Of a stretch of 64,000 nucleotides of DNA, positions 48,159 through 59,777 are shown in pieces. The position numbers and the translations under genes are program-made. The stretch comes from Bugulina stolonifera (taxonomy: Eukaryota > Bryozoa > Gymnolaemata > Cheilostomatida > Bugulidae), in NCBI GenBank assembly GCA_935421135.1, contig OW285190.1, forward strand, positions 1,426,001 through 1,490,000. Direction: 5' to 3'. Below the pieces are notes generated by a model. The model did no database searches. It was given only the letters and a program-made list of their open reading frames with translations, and was not told the DNA's origin. The first letter of the stretch is position 1. Every line of letters starts with the position of its first letter.

Positions 48159-51100
48159 ATGCAGGGGGAATTCCAGCAGTTTGAGGCTAATGATAGTTGG
48201 CACAGAGTGATTCAGGTAATGTATAGTTTGCATTGTGTATGCTATTAACAGGTGCTTGGGTGTACTGTTAGCAGGTGCTTGTGTATACTGTTAACAGGTA
48301 CTTGTGTGTATAATGTATACAATAAATAAAGTAGATGAGTCATGCCATATACAAAGTACGTTCATGTGTTGTAGAATTTGGATACTAACGCTAATTATGC
48401 CACTCGAAAACATACCCAGCAGGCTGGTGAGAACTATATGGAAGATAACAGATACTGTAACATATTACCATGTAAGTGGACGTGTCTTAGTAGTTAACAT
48501 GTGCTATGCACATGTACTATATTACAATGTTAGTGGGCTTGTCTTAGATTTATTGAGCATATTACCATGTAAGTGGGCGGAATCTTCAACCCATGTAAGG
48601 GGGCGGGGTCTTCAGCCCATGTAAGTGGGCGGGGTCTTCAGCCCATGTAAGTGGGCGAGGTCTTCAGCCCATGTAAGTGGGCTGGGTCTTCAGCCCATGT
48701 AAGTGGGCGGGGTCTTCAGCCCATGTAAGGGGGCGGGGTCTTCAGCCATAGTTATCTCAACTGTTTCTATATGTTGTAGTTGATGCACACAGAGTGAGGC
48801 TGGATACTGAAGACTATGACTATATAAATGCTAGTCTAGTTAAAGTGCTAGTAGCTAATAGGGAATATATTCTGTCACAGGTAACCCTACAATGTAATAC
48901 GGGGGTCCACTGTAGTGTACAGTACTGTATATTCACTAATAAATGCTATGTACAGGGGTCCACTGTAGTGTACGGTACTGTATATTCACTAATATATGCT
49001 GTGTACTGTAATGTTGTTGTTGTTAGCTGTCCTTCGTTTTCCAAAGATGACCACGTAGGACCCACATTCTTCATTTATTTCTGTTTGTGCTGAGGGAATG
49101 CCATCTTTTAATTGAGATCCCTTTACCCTTTAGGTTTCTCTTTACCGTGTCCTTGAATCTTAATTTCGGTCTGCCAGCTCCACGCACACCTTCACTAAGT
49201 TGAGAATACATGATTTGTTTACTAAGTCTATTATCCTGTTCACATGACCAGCCCGAAGTTGTCTTCTCACCCTCGGTTTAATTCGGCTTTTGAAATTGTG
49301 GAAAAAGAAACTGAATCGAACCAAAAACTGAATAATTGAATACTCGATGTTGGGAGTTGTCACACTCTTCTACTAAACTGTAATGGCGGCCGTTTTTAAT
49401 TTTCTCTATTAAATCGCAATTATTAAGTGCCAATTATGTATAATAATATGCAAGTATAACAACTGGATTTGAGCGAAACTAAAGTAAATCTTCTCTAGGT
49501 GAGAATGATGGCTGCAGCTAAGTCTGAATTCCAAAGATGACATCGAATTATAAAGGTTGGAAGATGCACAACATGAATTCATGTGTTCGTAGTTTCAGCC
49601 ATTACCGCAAATGGCGGTCATTTTCATTTCATAATTAGCATTAATTAAATATTAATTATTTATAACAATACACAAGTTTGACTACTAGAATCGGATGAAA
49701 ACTGCAGTAAACCCTCACTGGGTGACATTGATGGCTGCAGCTAAGTCTGTATTTCAAAGATGACATCGAATTATAAGGATTAAAAGAAGCACAAAAATGG
49801 TGGCCATTTTCATTTTGTTTAGCAGTTAACAATATTACTAAATATTAATTATTTATAATGATATGTAATCATAACTGCTACAATTGAATGAAACTACAAT
49901 AAATAACCACTGGGTGATAATATTATGACTGTAGCTAAGTCTAAATTTCAAGGATGGCATCGAATTATAAGGGCTGAACGAAGCATAACATGAATTAACG
50001 TGTCGGTTCGCATTTTAAATTCTGGCGGTTTTTGAACCGAAAGAAAAAAACTGAAAAACTGAATGAAACCGAAACACCGTGCAGCACTACCATAGATCCT
50101 CAATGCTATTAGCCTGGTTGATACCACTTTCCGGTGGTGACCACTTGGAGATTAGCATGAGGCTTGACTGGCAGCAACTTCTCCTTGGTGCATTGTTACC
50201 ATCAGTCCTTGGATGTGGGATTCTGTACTGTTTGGATACAGCTTTACATGTAGGTTCCCACCACCACCATTGTACTGTATATTCACTAATATATGCTGTG
50301 TAATAGCGCCCACTACAGTATACTGTACTGTATATCAACTAATACAAATTGTATATGCTGTGTACAGGGGTAAACTGTAGTGTGATGTACTGTATATTCA
50401 CTAATACATGCTGTGTATATGGTCCACTAGTCTAGCGTATTGTATATCCACTGATATATGCTGTGTATAGGGTCCACTGTAGTGTGTCATGCTGTATTTC
50501 CACTATTATCTGCTGGGTATAGGGTCCACTGAAAAGCACTGCTGGTAGATTCTGGATGATGGTTTGGCAGAAGAACTGCGGTGGTGTGGTAATGCTAACC
50601 AAACTTAGAGATGGCATGATGGTAACCTGTAATACAGTAATACACTCATAGTATAATATGTTCAGTTGTAATACAGTAATACACTCATAGTACAATATGT
50701 TCAGTTGTAATACAGTAATACACTCATAGTCAAATATGTTCGGGTGTAATACAGTAATACACTCATAGTATATGTTCAGTTGTAATACAGTAATACACTC
50801 ATAGTATAATATGTTCAGTTGTAATACAGTAATACACTCATAGTATATGTTCAGTACATACAATGTTACAACACTCTCCGTAGGTTTTCAGGTGATGCGA
50901 GTAAATAATGATATTCTATCTGTTAGGCTATTGGGCAGCTATTAATACTCTGTCATGCTATTGGACAGCTATACTCTGTCATGCTATTGGACAGCTATAC
51001 TCTGTCATGCTATTGGGTAGTGTTACTCTATTACTATAATATGATTGGATATTGTACATTTAAACAGGTAATTTGTGATCGCTACTATCCAACAGAAGAC

Positions 51101-54100
51101 GACAAACAGATGAAGTTTGAAGAAGGTTTCACTCTTTGCCTGAGCTCTTCAGACAACTCTAATGATGGATATATAATACGTACATTACTACTCCATAACA
51201 TCAAGGTAACACAACTCTAATGATGTTACCTTAAAGGGGTTATGACATGTGGTTTATGTCTATATTCAATGCAGCACCTCTTATTTGGGTTTGTTGCATT
51301 TGTGCTACTATAAGCGGAGTTGTGTCCTCTTGCTCATGTTTGACTCATTAGCACTATTCAATGCTGCTTCAAACGCAACTTTGTTATGAAGACGCAACTG
51401 CGTGCTTTATGTCTTATAGAGAAATTTGTTGAATTCAAGTTGTTTGCATAGAAAGAGTACAGTAGTAAACAAATGATTTTACAGTGTTTACTAATATAGC
51501 TGTAGGATAACTTGTGCAAGTTTTTGAATTTTCCTGGGCTTTCCTTTTGCTGGCAATAACTAGCTGCCTTTATTGGTAGGTCCGGTATTTCATCTGGCCA
51601 CACTATATACGGCGGCTATTATTGCGTTCTTCTATATGCCTATACATTGTGTTGTGGTCTAGTTGTTCTAAATATAGCCTGGAAGGCACAAACAATAGGA
51701 TAGTTACGGTACTAGAATAACAAAATATTTAGGCACTCAATATATTATGCCACTATATACATAATGTAGCTGAATGCGTCTTAATGCTACCGTCTTAATG
51801 CTACCGTAAAACACGCGGCATAACCCCTTTAAAGGCTCAGCTAGACGAAAGGCACGTTGGTATGGCTCTATAGGCAATGCACAGTACCAGTCCACCAGTG
51901 GCCTTGAGTTATATCCAGCCTATAACCAAAGCTACTTTCTAATAAATTATATAATTGGAGTCGTTGTATCCAATATTAACCAATCACTACAGTACTCCGG
52001 GACGCCGTGGACTGAAAAGAACAACATGTTGGCCTTTGCATAGCTGAACAAACGACGCGCCGATTTGCTCTAGAACGAGGCTACGAAAGCCGAAAAAGAA
52101 CAATCAACCTCTCGTTTAGTAAGTGGTTTGCCTACCTTGACCTGCAGGTTCTACAAAGAAGAGAATTTATGCCGATTTGGAGTTGTTTACTCACCGAGTT
52201 AACATTCTTTGTGGAAAGGGACAACTCCAAAGTTTAGACTTAGCAAAAGCCGACACTACATAATAATGTCTTCGTGACCTAAATTTCAGGCACAGGCCAA
52301 CTTGCTAAAACATTTTTGGGCGCACATCTGTCATAGAGTCACGAACACACCGGCCTGGGCCACAAGCAAAATCCTCATTTTCTTGCGAAGAAGTCAGGTG
52401 GGCCGGTGAGCTAGGGGTGGTTTCGTCCGGCCAAGCAAAATCCCAGGCCAATAGCCCTTCTGACCTAGGTTGGACGGCCATCTTGTGATTTTTATTTGCG
52501 ACCCGGGTCCATCCAAGAGGTCACGAAGACACTAATACTCACTTATGATTAGTTACATACCTTTCTATTCTAGTACACTATCTCTTTGGCCCACCCATAC
52601 AGATCGTAGCTTGTCAGCCATTGGCTAGACCTAAATTTTGAGTCTTCTTCTCACACAAGGCACTACATGTATATAAGAGCACTAATAGCTACCAACTAAA
52701 AAGTACATGTAATGTTGGTGGTAGCAAAGATTACATTGGCTTGCCAGTAATGTCATATAGTGTCTTCGCGACCTCTTGGACGGACCTGGGTCGCAAATGA
52801 AAATCACAAGATGGCCGTCCGACCTAGGTCAGAAGGGCTATTGGCCTGGGATTTTGCTTGGCCAGACGAAGCTATTCCTAGGTCGTCGGCACACCTGGTT
52901 TCTTCACACGAAAATGAGAATTTTGCTTTTGGCCCAGGCTGGTGTGTTCGCGACTCTGTGACGGATGTGTGCCGGAAAATATTTTTGCAAACTAACCTGG
53001 ATCTGAAATTTAGGTCGCAAAGACATTAATAAGGTTGAGCTAACACTCAGGCAATATTGATGGTATTCTCCATTTTTGATATTACACAAATTCTCTCAGG
53101 TAAAATCAATTTGAGGGTTTTCTACGAAAACCAGTTACAGTTGTTGAGGGAACGGTAGGAGATTATGTAACTCATCGTAATTGTTGTGCTGCTGTTAATG
53201 GTAATATCACTTCTGTAGACTTTGTACCAATGCTATTGCTATGTTGTAGAACCATATTGGTTCCTGACTTTGGTTACAACCTTCACTGGCTCACAGAATA
53301 TTGCTGTACCATCATTAACCAGGAAGCTTGCTGGGTTGCTACGACTTATTGCCTTATGAAGTCAGATTGTTGTGTTGCTTGTGATATATTTATCCTGACT
53401 ATTATAACATGCCCTGCACTGTTGAGCCGGATAAATTAGGCAATCCTTTAGTCTAGTGACTCTTTTATATACTGACTCTCTCTGACCTGTCAGCTGGTGT
53501 AACACCTTCCACTGCTCTCTCCCTTTCAGCTCAACCAAACACGGACTATACTTCACTACCAATTCATATCCTGGCCTGACTACGGGGTTCCTGATGGTAC
53601 CACCCAATTTCTTTCCTTCCTCCGGCATGTGAGAGCTTCTGGTATACTCATCCAGCAGGATGGTCATGGCCCTGCAGTAGTCCATTGCAGTGCCGGAGTC
53701 GGTCGTTCTGGAACATTCTGTCTTGTGGACTCAGCTTTGGTCATGGTAAGTGAGCACGTATACAGGGACCGGGTGGGCACTGGGCAGGAGCTGGGTGGAC
53801 ACTGGGCAGTGATTAAGTACCTACTAATGGGGATGGTGGAGTTAATGTGGTGGCCAAGGTTAGCGTTCTGGTTGGGTCTTCTACTTATGTGTGTATTTGT
53901 TGCAGGTGGAAGAAAAGAAGCAATCCCTGGAAGATATAAATCTACGAAGAGTGCTCCTAGACATGAGGATGTACAGGTCTGAATCCTACTCTTTACTTGT
54001 GTTACTTACTTGTGTTACTTACTTACTTCTCACCATTTTCTCTTGTGTGAACCAGGCTTTAGTCACATGACTACATAATATCAGATATCTGAACCTACCT

Positions 54101-54211
54101 GTACCCGTACATTGCAGGGAGTACCTGATTCAAACACCAGAACAGCTGAGGTTTGCTTATCTTAGTATTCTAGAAGCTTGTAAAGTGAAAAGTGGGGCAG
54201 AAGAGAGCTGA
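48159..54211 (+). CDS. Non-receptor protein tyrosine phosphatase (single catalytic domain)
   Basis: Eight exons: 48159-48215, 48375-48471, 48780-48880, 50523-50621, 51068-51205, 53530-53745, 53906-53976 and 54118-54211. All have GT-AG sites, and total length is 873 nt, 290 aa. Family landmarks in order: phosphotyrosine loop (EDNRYCNILPYD), DYINASLV, ILSQGPL, FWMMVWQ, WPD loop (SWPDYGVPD), P-loop VHCSAGVGRSGTF with the catalytic Cys and Arg, and the Q-loop region LIQTPEQLRFAY. The layout resembles the catalytic domain of PTPN1/PTPN2, but the protein stops right after it, so the C-terminal tail and membrane anchor of PTP1B are absent. An in-frame TAA at 48153 fixes the start. Introns 2, 3 and 4 are filled with minisatellites touching the splice sites, and intron 5 holds a piggyBac-type MITE and an inverted MITE pair. 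Confidence 0.93.
48472..48745. repeat. 26-bp minisatellite copying the donor of PTP exon 2
   Basis: The exon 2/intron junction is TTACCAT|GTAAGTGGACG. The array in the same intron is made of CCCATGTAAGTGGGCGGGGT units (about seven from 48555), each repeating CAT|GTAAGTGG. Two earlier, more diverged units lie at 48506-48575. Confidence 0.92.
48895..49015. repeat. About 60-bp repeat carrying the acceptor of PTP exon 4 (left cluster)
   Basis: Two units with TACAGGGGTCCACTGTAGTG and GTACTGTATATTCACTAAT. The same unit continues at 50260-50522, right up to the exon 4 acceptor (TATAG|GGTCCACTG). Confidence 0.85.
49016..50255. other. Large insertion-like interior of PTP intron 3
   Basis: This separates the two clusters of the 60-bp repeat. 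It contains three loosely repeated blocks of about 190-220 bp (shared GATGGCTGCAGCTAAGTCTG, CATCGAATTATAA and TGGCGG-like boxes at about 49500, 49730 and 49930). The flanking repeat resumes at 50260, so this is probably a composite insertion into the minisatellite. No coding sequence recognised. Confidence 0.5.
50260..50522. repeat. About 60-bp repeat ending at the PTP exon 4 acceptor
   Basis: Units of the form GTGTATAGGGTCCACTG...CTGTATATCCACTAATATATG. The last unit's TATAG|GGTCCACTG is the real intron-exon junction (exon starts 50523), so the repeat extends into the coding exon. Confidence 0.9.
50626..50850. repeat. About 38-bp minisatellite beginning 5 bp after the PTP exon 4 donor
   Basis: Six units of TTGTAATACAGTAATACACT plus CATAGTATAATATGTTCAG, starting directly behind the donor ATG|GTAACC. 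Three 31-bp repeats (CTCTGTCATGCTATTGGACAG) lie near the other end of the same intron, at about 50928-51020. Confidence 0.92.
51235..51828. mobile_element. piggyBac-type MITE in PTP intron 5
   Basis: 594 bp bounded by inverted ends AGGGGTTATG / CATAACCCCT and flanked on both sides by TTAA (51231-51234 and 51829-51832), the piggyBac target. The interior is non-coding. Confidence 0.85.
52266..52545 (+). mobile_element. MITE, GTCTTCGTGACCT family, copy 2
   Basis: About 280 bp starting TGTCTTCGTGACCT and ending AGGTCACGAAGACA, a clear terminal inverted repeat of 13-14 bp. It lies in PTP intron 5. Confidence 0.85.
52760..53030 (-). mobile_element. MITE, GTCTTCGTGACCT family, copy 3 (inverted)
   Basis: Reverse-complement match of 52266-52545 over almost its full length. 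Together the two form a 770-bp foldback in the PTP transcript. The 89-aa open frame over it is spurious. Confidence 0.85.
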
Positions 54212-54299
54212 CCCTTAGTTGTCTGATAGTAAATTGCTTGGTCCTGAGGCTATCTACAAGCTGCAATCTCAAGGTACAAGCAATGAAGTATTCCTATTA

Positions 54300-54480
54300 T
54301 CCAAGATATCACCATACTATGCATTGTGGGTATATCATGCATTGTGGGTATATTATGCATTGTGGGTATATCATGCATTGTGGGTATATCATGCATTGTG
54401 GGTATATCATGCATTGTGGTTATATCATGCATTGTGGGCATATCATGCACTGTGGGTATGTTTTGCATTGTGGGAATGAA
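54300..54480. repeat. 18-bp tandem repeat in the PTP 3' region
   Basis: About ten units of TATATCATGCATTGTGGG just after the stop codon, probably in the 3' untranslated region. The length is a multiple of three, hence open frames on both strands. A second array (TCATATCACACATATACACT, about 28 bp) follows at 54650-54800. A possible polyadenylation signal, AATAAA, lies near 55008. Confidence 0.9.
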
Positions 54481-55138
54481 GGTATGCCTACAGTTTTGGT
54501 GATTTGTTTAACCAACAATACTCCCTTGTCTGCAGGTCTATCAAAATGATGTCTTCTACATAAAGACACGTTGCTGCTACCAGACCTACAGATTAACTCT
54601 TGTTCTTGGACTACTCTTTGATTTATACCATTCTCTATATTCTCATAGACATCATATCACACATATACACTACACAGACGTCATATCACACATGTACACT
54701 ACACAGACGTCATATCACACATATACATGTACACTACACAGACGTCATATCACACATATACACTACACAGACGTCATATCACACATGTACACTAGACACT
54801 GTAACTATGTTATACTCACAACTCAATGTTTTACTCAATGTTGCTACATCCTGTTTATGTATACTGTTGTCAATCTCATGAATTGGTCACAGAGTTGTTT
54901 ATTTATTTTTATAAATTATTTTTTCTGGTCTTTCAGTTGCGAGAGTGTATAACTCCATATTTATATTCTACTGGATTCAACTAAATAGTTTACAATGTAA
55001 ACAAAGGAATAAAATGGTTTAGACTTTCTACTAGTATTGCTATATTTGCTAAATGTTTCTTTTCTGTTTGTATTACAATGCATATATACAGCTTGGTTCA
55101 AGGTAACATACATGTATGCGTGTTTTCTGCATAGTATA

Positions 55139-55253
55139 ATGGCACAGGTGTTAGCAGTACGGCTGGATTCTGTTTCACGGAGGAATCTTCAGTACCCAAC
55201 CTCTGTAGTCTCTTGTAAGACTAAACCCAGATCCTTGTTGATACATAGCTTGT
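55139..55253 (+). CDS. Possible exon preceding the splice-signal minisatellite
   Basis: An open stretch from ATG 55139 (MAQVLAVRLDSVSRRNLQY...) to 55253 (38 codons plus one base), followed exactly by GTAAGT, the strongest donor context in the area. The last 14 bases (GATACATAGCTTGT) are identical to the unit of the array behind it, so the array was amplified from this exon-intron border. No downstream partner exon was found beyond the array and no family is recognised. Low confidence as a gene. Confidence 0.3.
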
Positions 55254-56540
55254 GTAAGTACTAACTTACTGTAGATACATAGCTTGTGTAAGTAATAACT
55301 TACTGTAGATACATAGCTTGTGTAAGTACTAACTTACTGTAGATACACATAGCTTGTGTAAGTAATAACTTACTGTAGATACATAGCTTGTGTAAGTACT
55401 AACTTACTGTAGACACACATAGCTTGTGTAAGTACTAACTTACTGTTGACACATAGCTTGTGTAAGTACTAACTTACTGTAGATACATAGCTTGTGTAAG
55501 TAATAACTTACTGTAGATACATAGCTTGTGTAAGTAATAACTTACTGTAGATACATAGCTTGTGTAAGTAATAACTTACTCTAGATACATAGCTTGTGTG
55601 AGTAATAACTTACTGTAGATACATAGCTTGTGTTAGTAATAACTTACTGTAGACACATAGCTTGTGTAAGTAATAACTTACTGTAGATACATAGCTTGTG
55701 TAAGTACTAACTTACTGTAGATACATAGCTTGTGTAAGTACTAACTAACTGTAGATACATAGCTTGTGTAAGTACTAACTTACTGTAGATACATAGCTTG
55801 TGTAAGTAATAACTTACTGTAGATACATAGCTTGTGTAAGTACTAACTTACTGTAGATACATAGCTTGTGTAAGTAATAACTTACTGTAGATACAGAGCT
55901 TGTGTAAGTACTAACTTACTGTAGATACACATAGCTTGTGTAAGTAATAACTTACTGTAGATACATAGCTTGTGTAAGTACTAACTTACTGTAGACACAT
56001 AGCTTGTGTAAGTAATAACTTACTGTAGATACATAGCTTGTGTAAGTAATAACTTACTGTAGATACATAGCTTGTGTAAGTACTAACTTACTGTAGATAC
56101 ATAGCTTGTGTAAGTAATAACTTACTGTAGATACATAGCTTACGTAAGTAATAACTTACTGTAGACACATAGCTTGTGTAAGTAATAACTTACTGTAGAT
56201 ACATAGCTTGTGTAAGTACTAACTTACTGTAGATACATAGCTTGTGTAAGTATTAACTTACTGTAGATACATAGCTTGTGTAAGTAATAACTTACTGTAG
56301 ATACATAGCTTGTGTAAGTAATAACTTACTGTAGATACACATAGCTTGTGTAAGTACTAACTTACTGTAGATACATAGCTTGTGTAAGTAATAACTTACT
56401 GTAGATACATAGCTTGTGTAAGTAATAATTTACTGTAGATACATATAGCTTGTGTAAGTACTAACTTACTGTAGATACATAGCTTGTGTAAGTACTAACT
56501 AACTGTAGATACATAGCTTGTGTAAGTACTAACTAACTGT
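55254..56540. repeat. 34-bp minisatellite; every unit holds donor, branch-like and acceptor motifs
   Basis: About 38 units. On the plus strand each contains GTAAGTA (donor consensus), then TACTAAC or TAATAAC (branch-point-like), then TTACTGTAG (acceptor-like), then ATACATAGCTTGT, the exon tail. The first unit's GTAAGT is at the border of the open stretch 55139-55253. Units alternate TACTAAC/TAATAAC in an irregular higher-order pattern. Confidence 0.95.
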
Positions 56541-56639
56541 GCCACCAAAACATTGGACATGGCCGAGTGCTGAATCAACTACTGAGTCATCTTTCTTTTT
56601 CATTTATTTTTGTCTTACAACAACTACCGTATTACAAGC

Positions 56640-57197
56640 ACACAGTATATACATGTACAGTACATGTTGTATAATATACAGTATATACATGTACACTACA
56701 TGTTGTATAATACACAGTATATACATGTGCAGTACATGTTGTATAATACACAGTATATACATGTGCAGTACATGTTGTATAATACACAGTATATACATGT
56801 AAAGTACATGTTGAATAATACACAGTATATATACATGTACAGTACATGTTGTATAATACACAGTATATATGCATGTACAGTACATGTTGTATAATACACA
56901 GTGTATACATGTACAGTACATGTTGTATAATACACAGTATATGCATGTACAGTACATGTTGTATAATACACAGTATATACATGTACAGTACATGTTGTAT
57001 AATACACAGTATATGCATGTGCAGTACATGTTGTATAATACACAGTATATACATGTACAGTACATGTTGAATAATACACAGTATATACATGTGCAGTACA
57101 TGTTGTATAATACACAGTATATACATGTACAGTACATGTTGTATAATACACAGTATATTCATGTACAGTACATGTTGTATAATACACAGTATATACA
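56640..57197. repeat. 36-bp minisatellite with a palindrome in each unit
   Basis: About 15 units containing ACATGTACAGTACATGT, a near-perfect palindrome, plus TTGTATAATACACAGTATAT. The unit length, divisible by three, creates open frames of up to 243 codons in several frames; none is a gene. Confidence 0.95.
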
Positions 57198-57458
57198 TAA
57201 TATTGTGGTGTTCCAGCATACTTGTCCAGCCTCTCATGGACAGCCACACATAACTAACTTTACATGCCCACAGTTGCTGTGCATAGCTCTCATTACTCTT
57301 ATTATATATACTCACCATTGTCAATAACTGCCTGGCTAAATGTGCATTATAGTTATTATTCAACCAATCAGGCCTCTGTACTTGTGTGTGACTAATTATA
57401 CTATTATTGCAAGTACACTAGTCTTATTGCCTGATTTCTTTCTGTGTCTTTTTACCTA

Positions 57459-58155
57459 TTGTAATTGATGGCCGATGTCATGGATATTTCTCATATTAAT
57501 ATACAATCCATTTCTCACTATTGTAAGCACTTTTTGTGCATGACCGACCCTTTCATGGTCGGACCTCGGGAATTTTTCAGCCATTTTGTTACGCAATTTC
57601 CGGGGACGATACCTTATCGTACCGCCCGACCCCCTGTCGGCCTTTTTGCCGGAAGTTTAATTCATATAAAAGCCAGCACATTTTCTATGCTAAATCAGTT
57701 GTTGATTGCGCTCTAATAAAGCAACATCTCCTAACTCAACCTACAGAGCCTTACTCTTGCAGGCAGGCAGCTCCAGCCTTGGTCTTTGGACCTTTAGCGC
57801 TCGCGGTCGTCCTCATGCTCGTATAAGTCTCTTTCTAACTCGTTGCTGAGTATAAACCATCGGACCTTAGTCAATCCTTGATTCTTCAATGAATCTAGCA
57901 TCGGGCCTACGTCCCCTCTTCAACACATATACTTTCTACACTCCTACGGAGTCTAAATCATCGGACCTACGTCGACCCTTGACTCTTTAATGAGTCCAAG
58001 CATCGGCCTACGTCCTCTACAATAACTACAAGAGCTCTTTATGTAATGTGTGGAAGTTTACCTTGGCAGCCCACTACTACTACTAAGCACTTCCCACACC
58101 CGTGCTAACATCGGCACTCGTGTGATACCCGTACACAGAAACATTACAATATACA
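57459..58155 (+). mobile_element. LTR-like dispersed repeat, copy 2
   Basis: Best-preserved copy of the family at 8766-9405. In order: TGTAATTGATGGCCGATGTC, CATTGTAAGCAC-like box, CATATAAAAGCC (TATA), CTCTAATAAAGCAACATCTC, CATCGG blocks, TTTATGTAATGTGTGGAA, ACATTACAATA. The two copies are collinear but clearly diverged, so they are two separate solo elements, not a pair of LTRs around one element. Confidence 0.6.
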
Positions 58156-59777
58156 GGTACATCTTATAGTGCCCAGTATATACAATTACAATATATTTGA
58201 TTACAATTACAATTACAGTACATACACATGTTGTATTTATAGTTGTCTGATGATGCATAAGTAAAGTATGGATAAAATTGTTGCCCTCATTCAGTCTAGT
58301 CGTTTACTCAATGCATACCCTTAGCTGAGTCCATCAATTGGTGGTTCATAGTTGTCCTCTCCTGGCCAGACCTGCTGGTAGAGGTGAATCAGCCACCAGG
58401 ACATACAATGTATAACATACAACTACTTCTGACCAAATGCATCCAGACAGAATATATTGTTGTTCCTATACATTGTACATTGTAAATGCAGTATTGCTTT
58501 CTGTTGTAGTACATGTGTATAGACAATGCTGTGATCTAGGCCTAATTGCTATGGCCGATTACTAAGGGTGGGCTTACCGGTTCCCCTCCCTATTGAATTG
58601 CAGTTTAGCAGGGCTACCTGGAAAGACATTAGTTGCCAGCAATACCTCTAGCAGACGTTGCCCTTGACCTTGAGCACAAACTCTTTTAAGATTAAAAATA
58701 CACGGAGTTGTAGGTTGACTCCGAGATGCCTGAAGCAGTGCAGAAACTTTATAAATAAACTGGAATTCTTTCAGTTACTGTAAACCTCAACACAAGTTAC
58801 AAGAAATGAGGTGAGTCAATGTCCTGAAGGCTTTTACTGGGTTATTAGATTATTAGCATGCAGTAGACAAGCACATGTCTCCATGTGTCGGATACTACCC
58901 TTGTGAATCAAATATGAATAATATTGTATAAGAAAGCAAAACAGTTCCATGTTCTACAGTTTGCTGCATAGGTTTGGGGTGAATCTCTACCCCCCTCCCT
59001 TCCTACTTATAGCCATTAGAAATATAATTGATAATATGCTAATCCTGCTGTGATATTGGTGGCATGTGCTGATGAAGCAACATATATTCAAATGTCAGTT
59101 TTGTCTATGTGAGATATTTACTGTTTATGTATGCGTGTATTGGGCGTACCAGCTGTGTCAGACTATTGATTGGTCATAGTTTGGTCCCAGGAGGTGCTGC
59201 CTGTCATTACTATATAGGGCTATCTGGTGCTGCTGTAGCCGTCACTTTCCTTGTCTGTGCCACAGCAAGCACCTGTCAGTCTTTTCTATCTCCTGTCATA
59301 GCACCTTTTACTTAGCATCAGCTGACTTCTTGGGTATCTTGACCAAAGACGAGATGCAGGTAAGTCAGCATGCGATTGTTGGTTGCACTGCTGTGACAGC
59401 ACATCTGCAGCACAGACACAATTGTATTTACTGTATATTCTGGTACTACACACAATACGGCATATCGGGTGTTTATTTCTACCCACCTGTATGGTACATT
59501 TACATGTATAATGTACCATTGAGATAAAAGAGTAAAACAATTCATTCCTATGATGATAATATCTTTCTAAACACAAATAAATTCTCATTAGTGAAGCAAA
59601 GAGCATTTAGTAGCTTGTCTGATAACACCAGTTTTTAAGGGTCCGAACAATGTGCCATAACAGATTGATTATACAGGTACACAGATAAATTCTACTAATC
59701 TGTGTCGTTTCACTGCATAAGTTTATACATGTACATGACATGCATGTAGTATTCTTTTCAAACCTACCTTATTCCAG
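58156..59777. other. Spacer upstream of the cysteine-rich peptide gene
   Basis: No firm gene. A short possible 5' exon ends at 59359 (ACGAGATGCAG|GTAAGTC); if spliced to 59778 it would add Met-Gln or lie mostly in the 5' untranslated region. The 68-aa frame at 59109 has no support. Confidence 0.4.

Noticed and set aside
52760..53029. 89-codon plus-strand frame
   Set aside because: It lies wholly within an inverted MITE copy in a PTP intron.
55254..56540. CRISPR array
   Set aside because: Units are contiguous without unique spacers, and the genome is eukaryotic.
56604..57363. Open frames up to 243 codons on both strands
   Set aside because: They are translations of a 36-bp tandem repeat; a unit divisible by three keeps all frames open. 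Low-complexity protein, no start or splice context.
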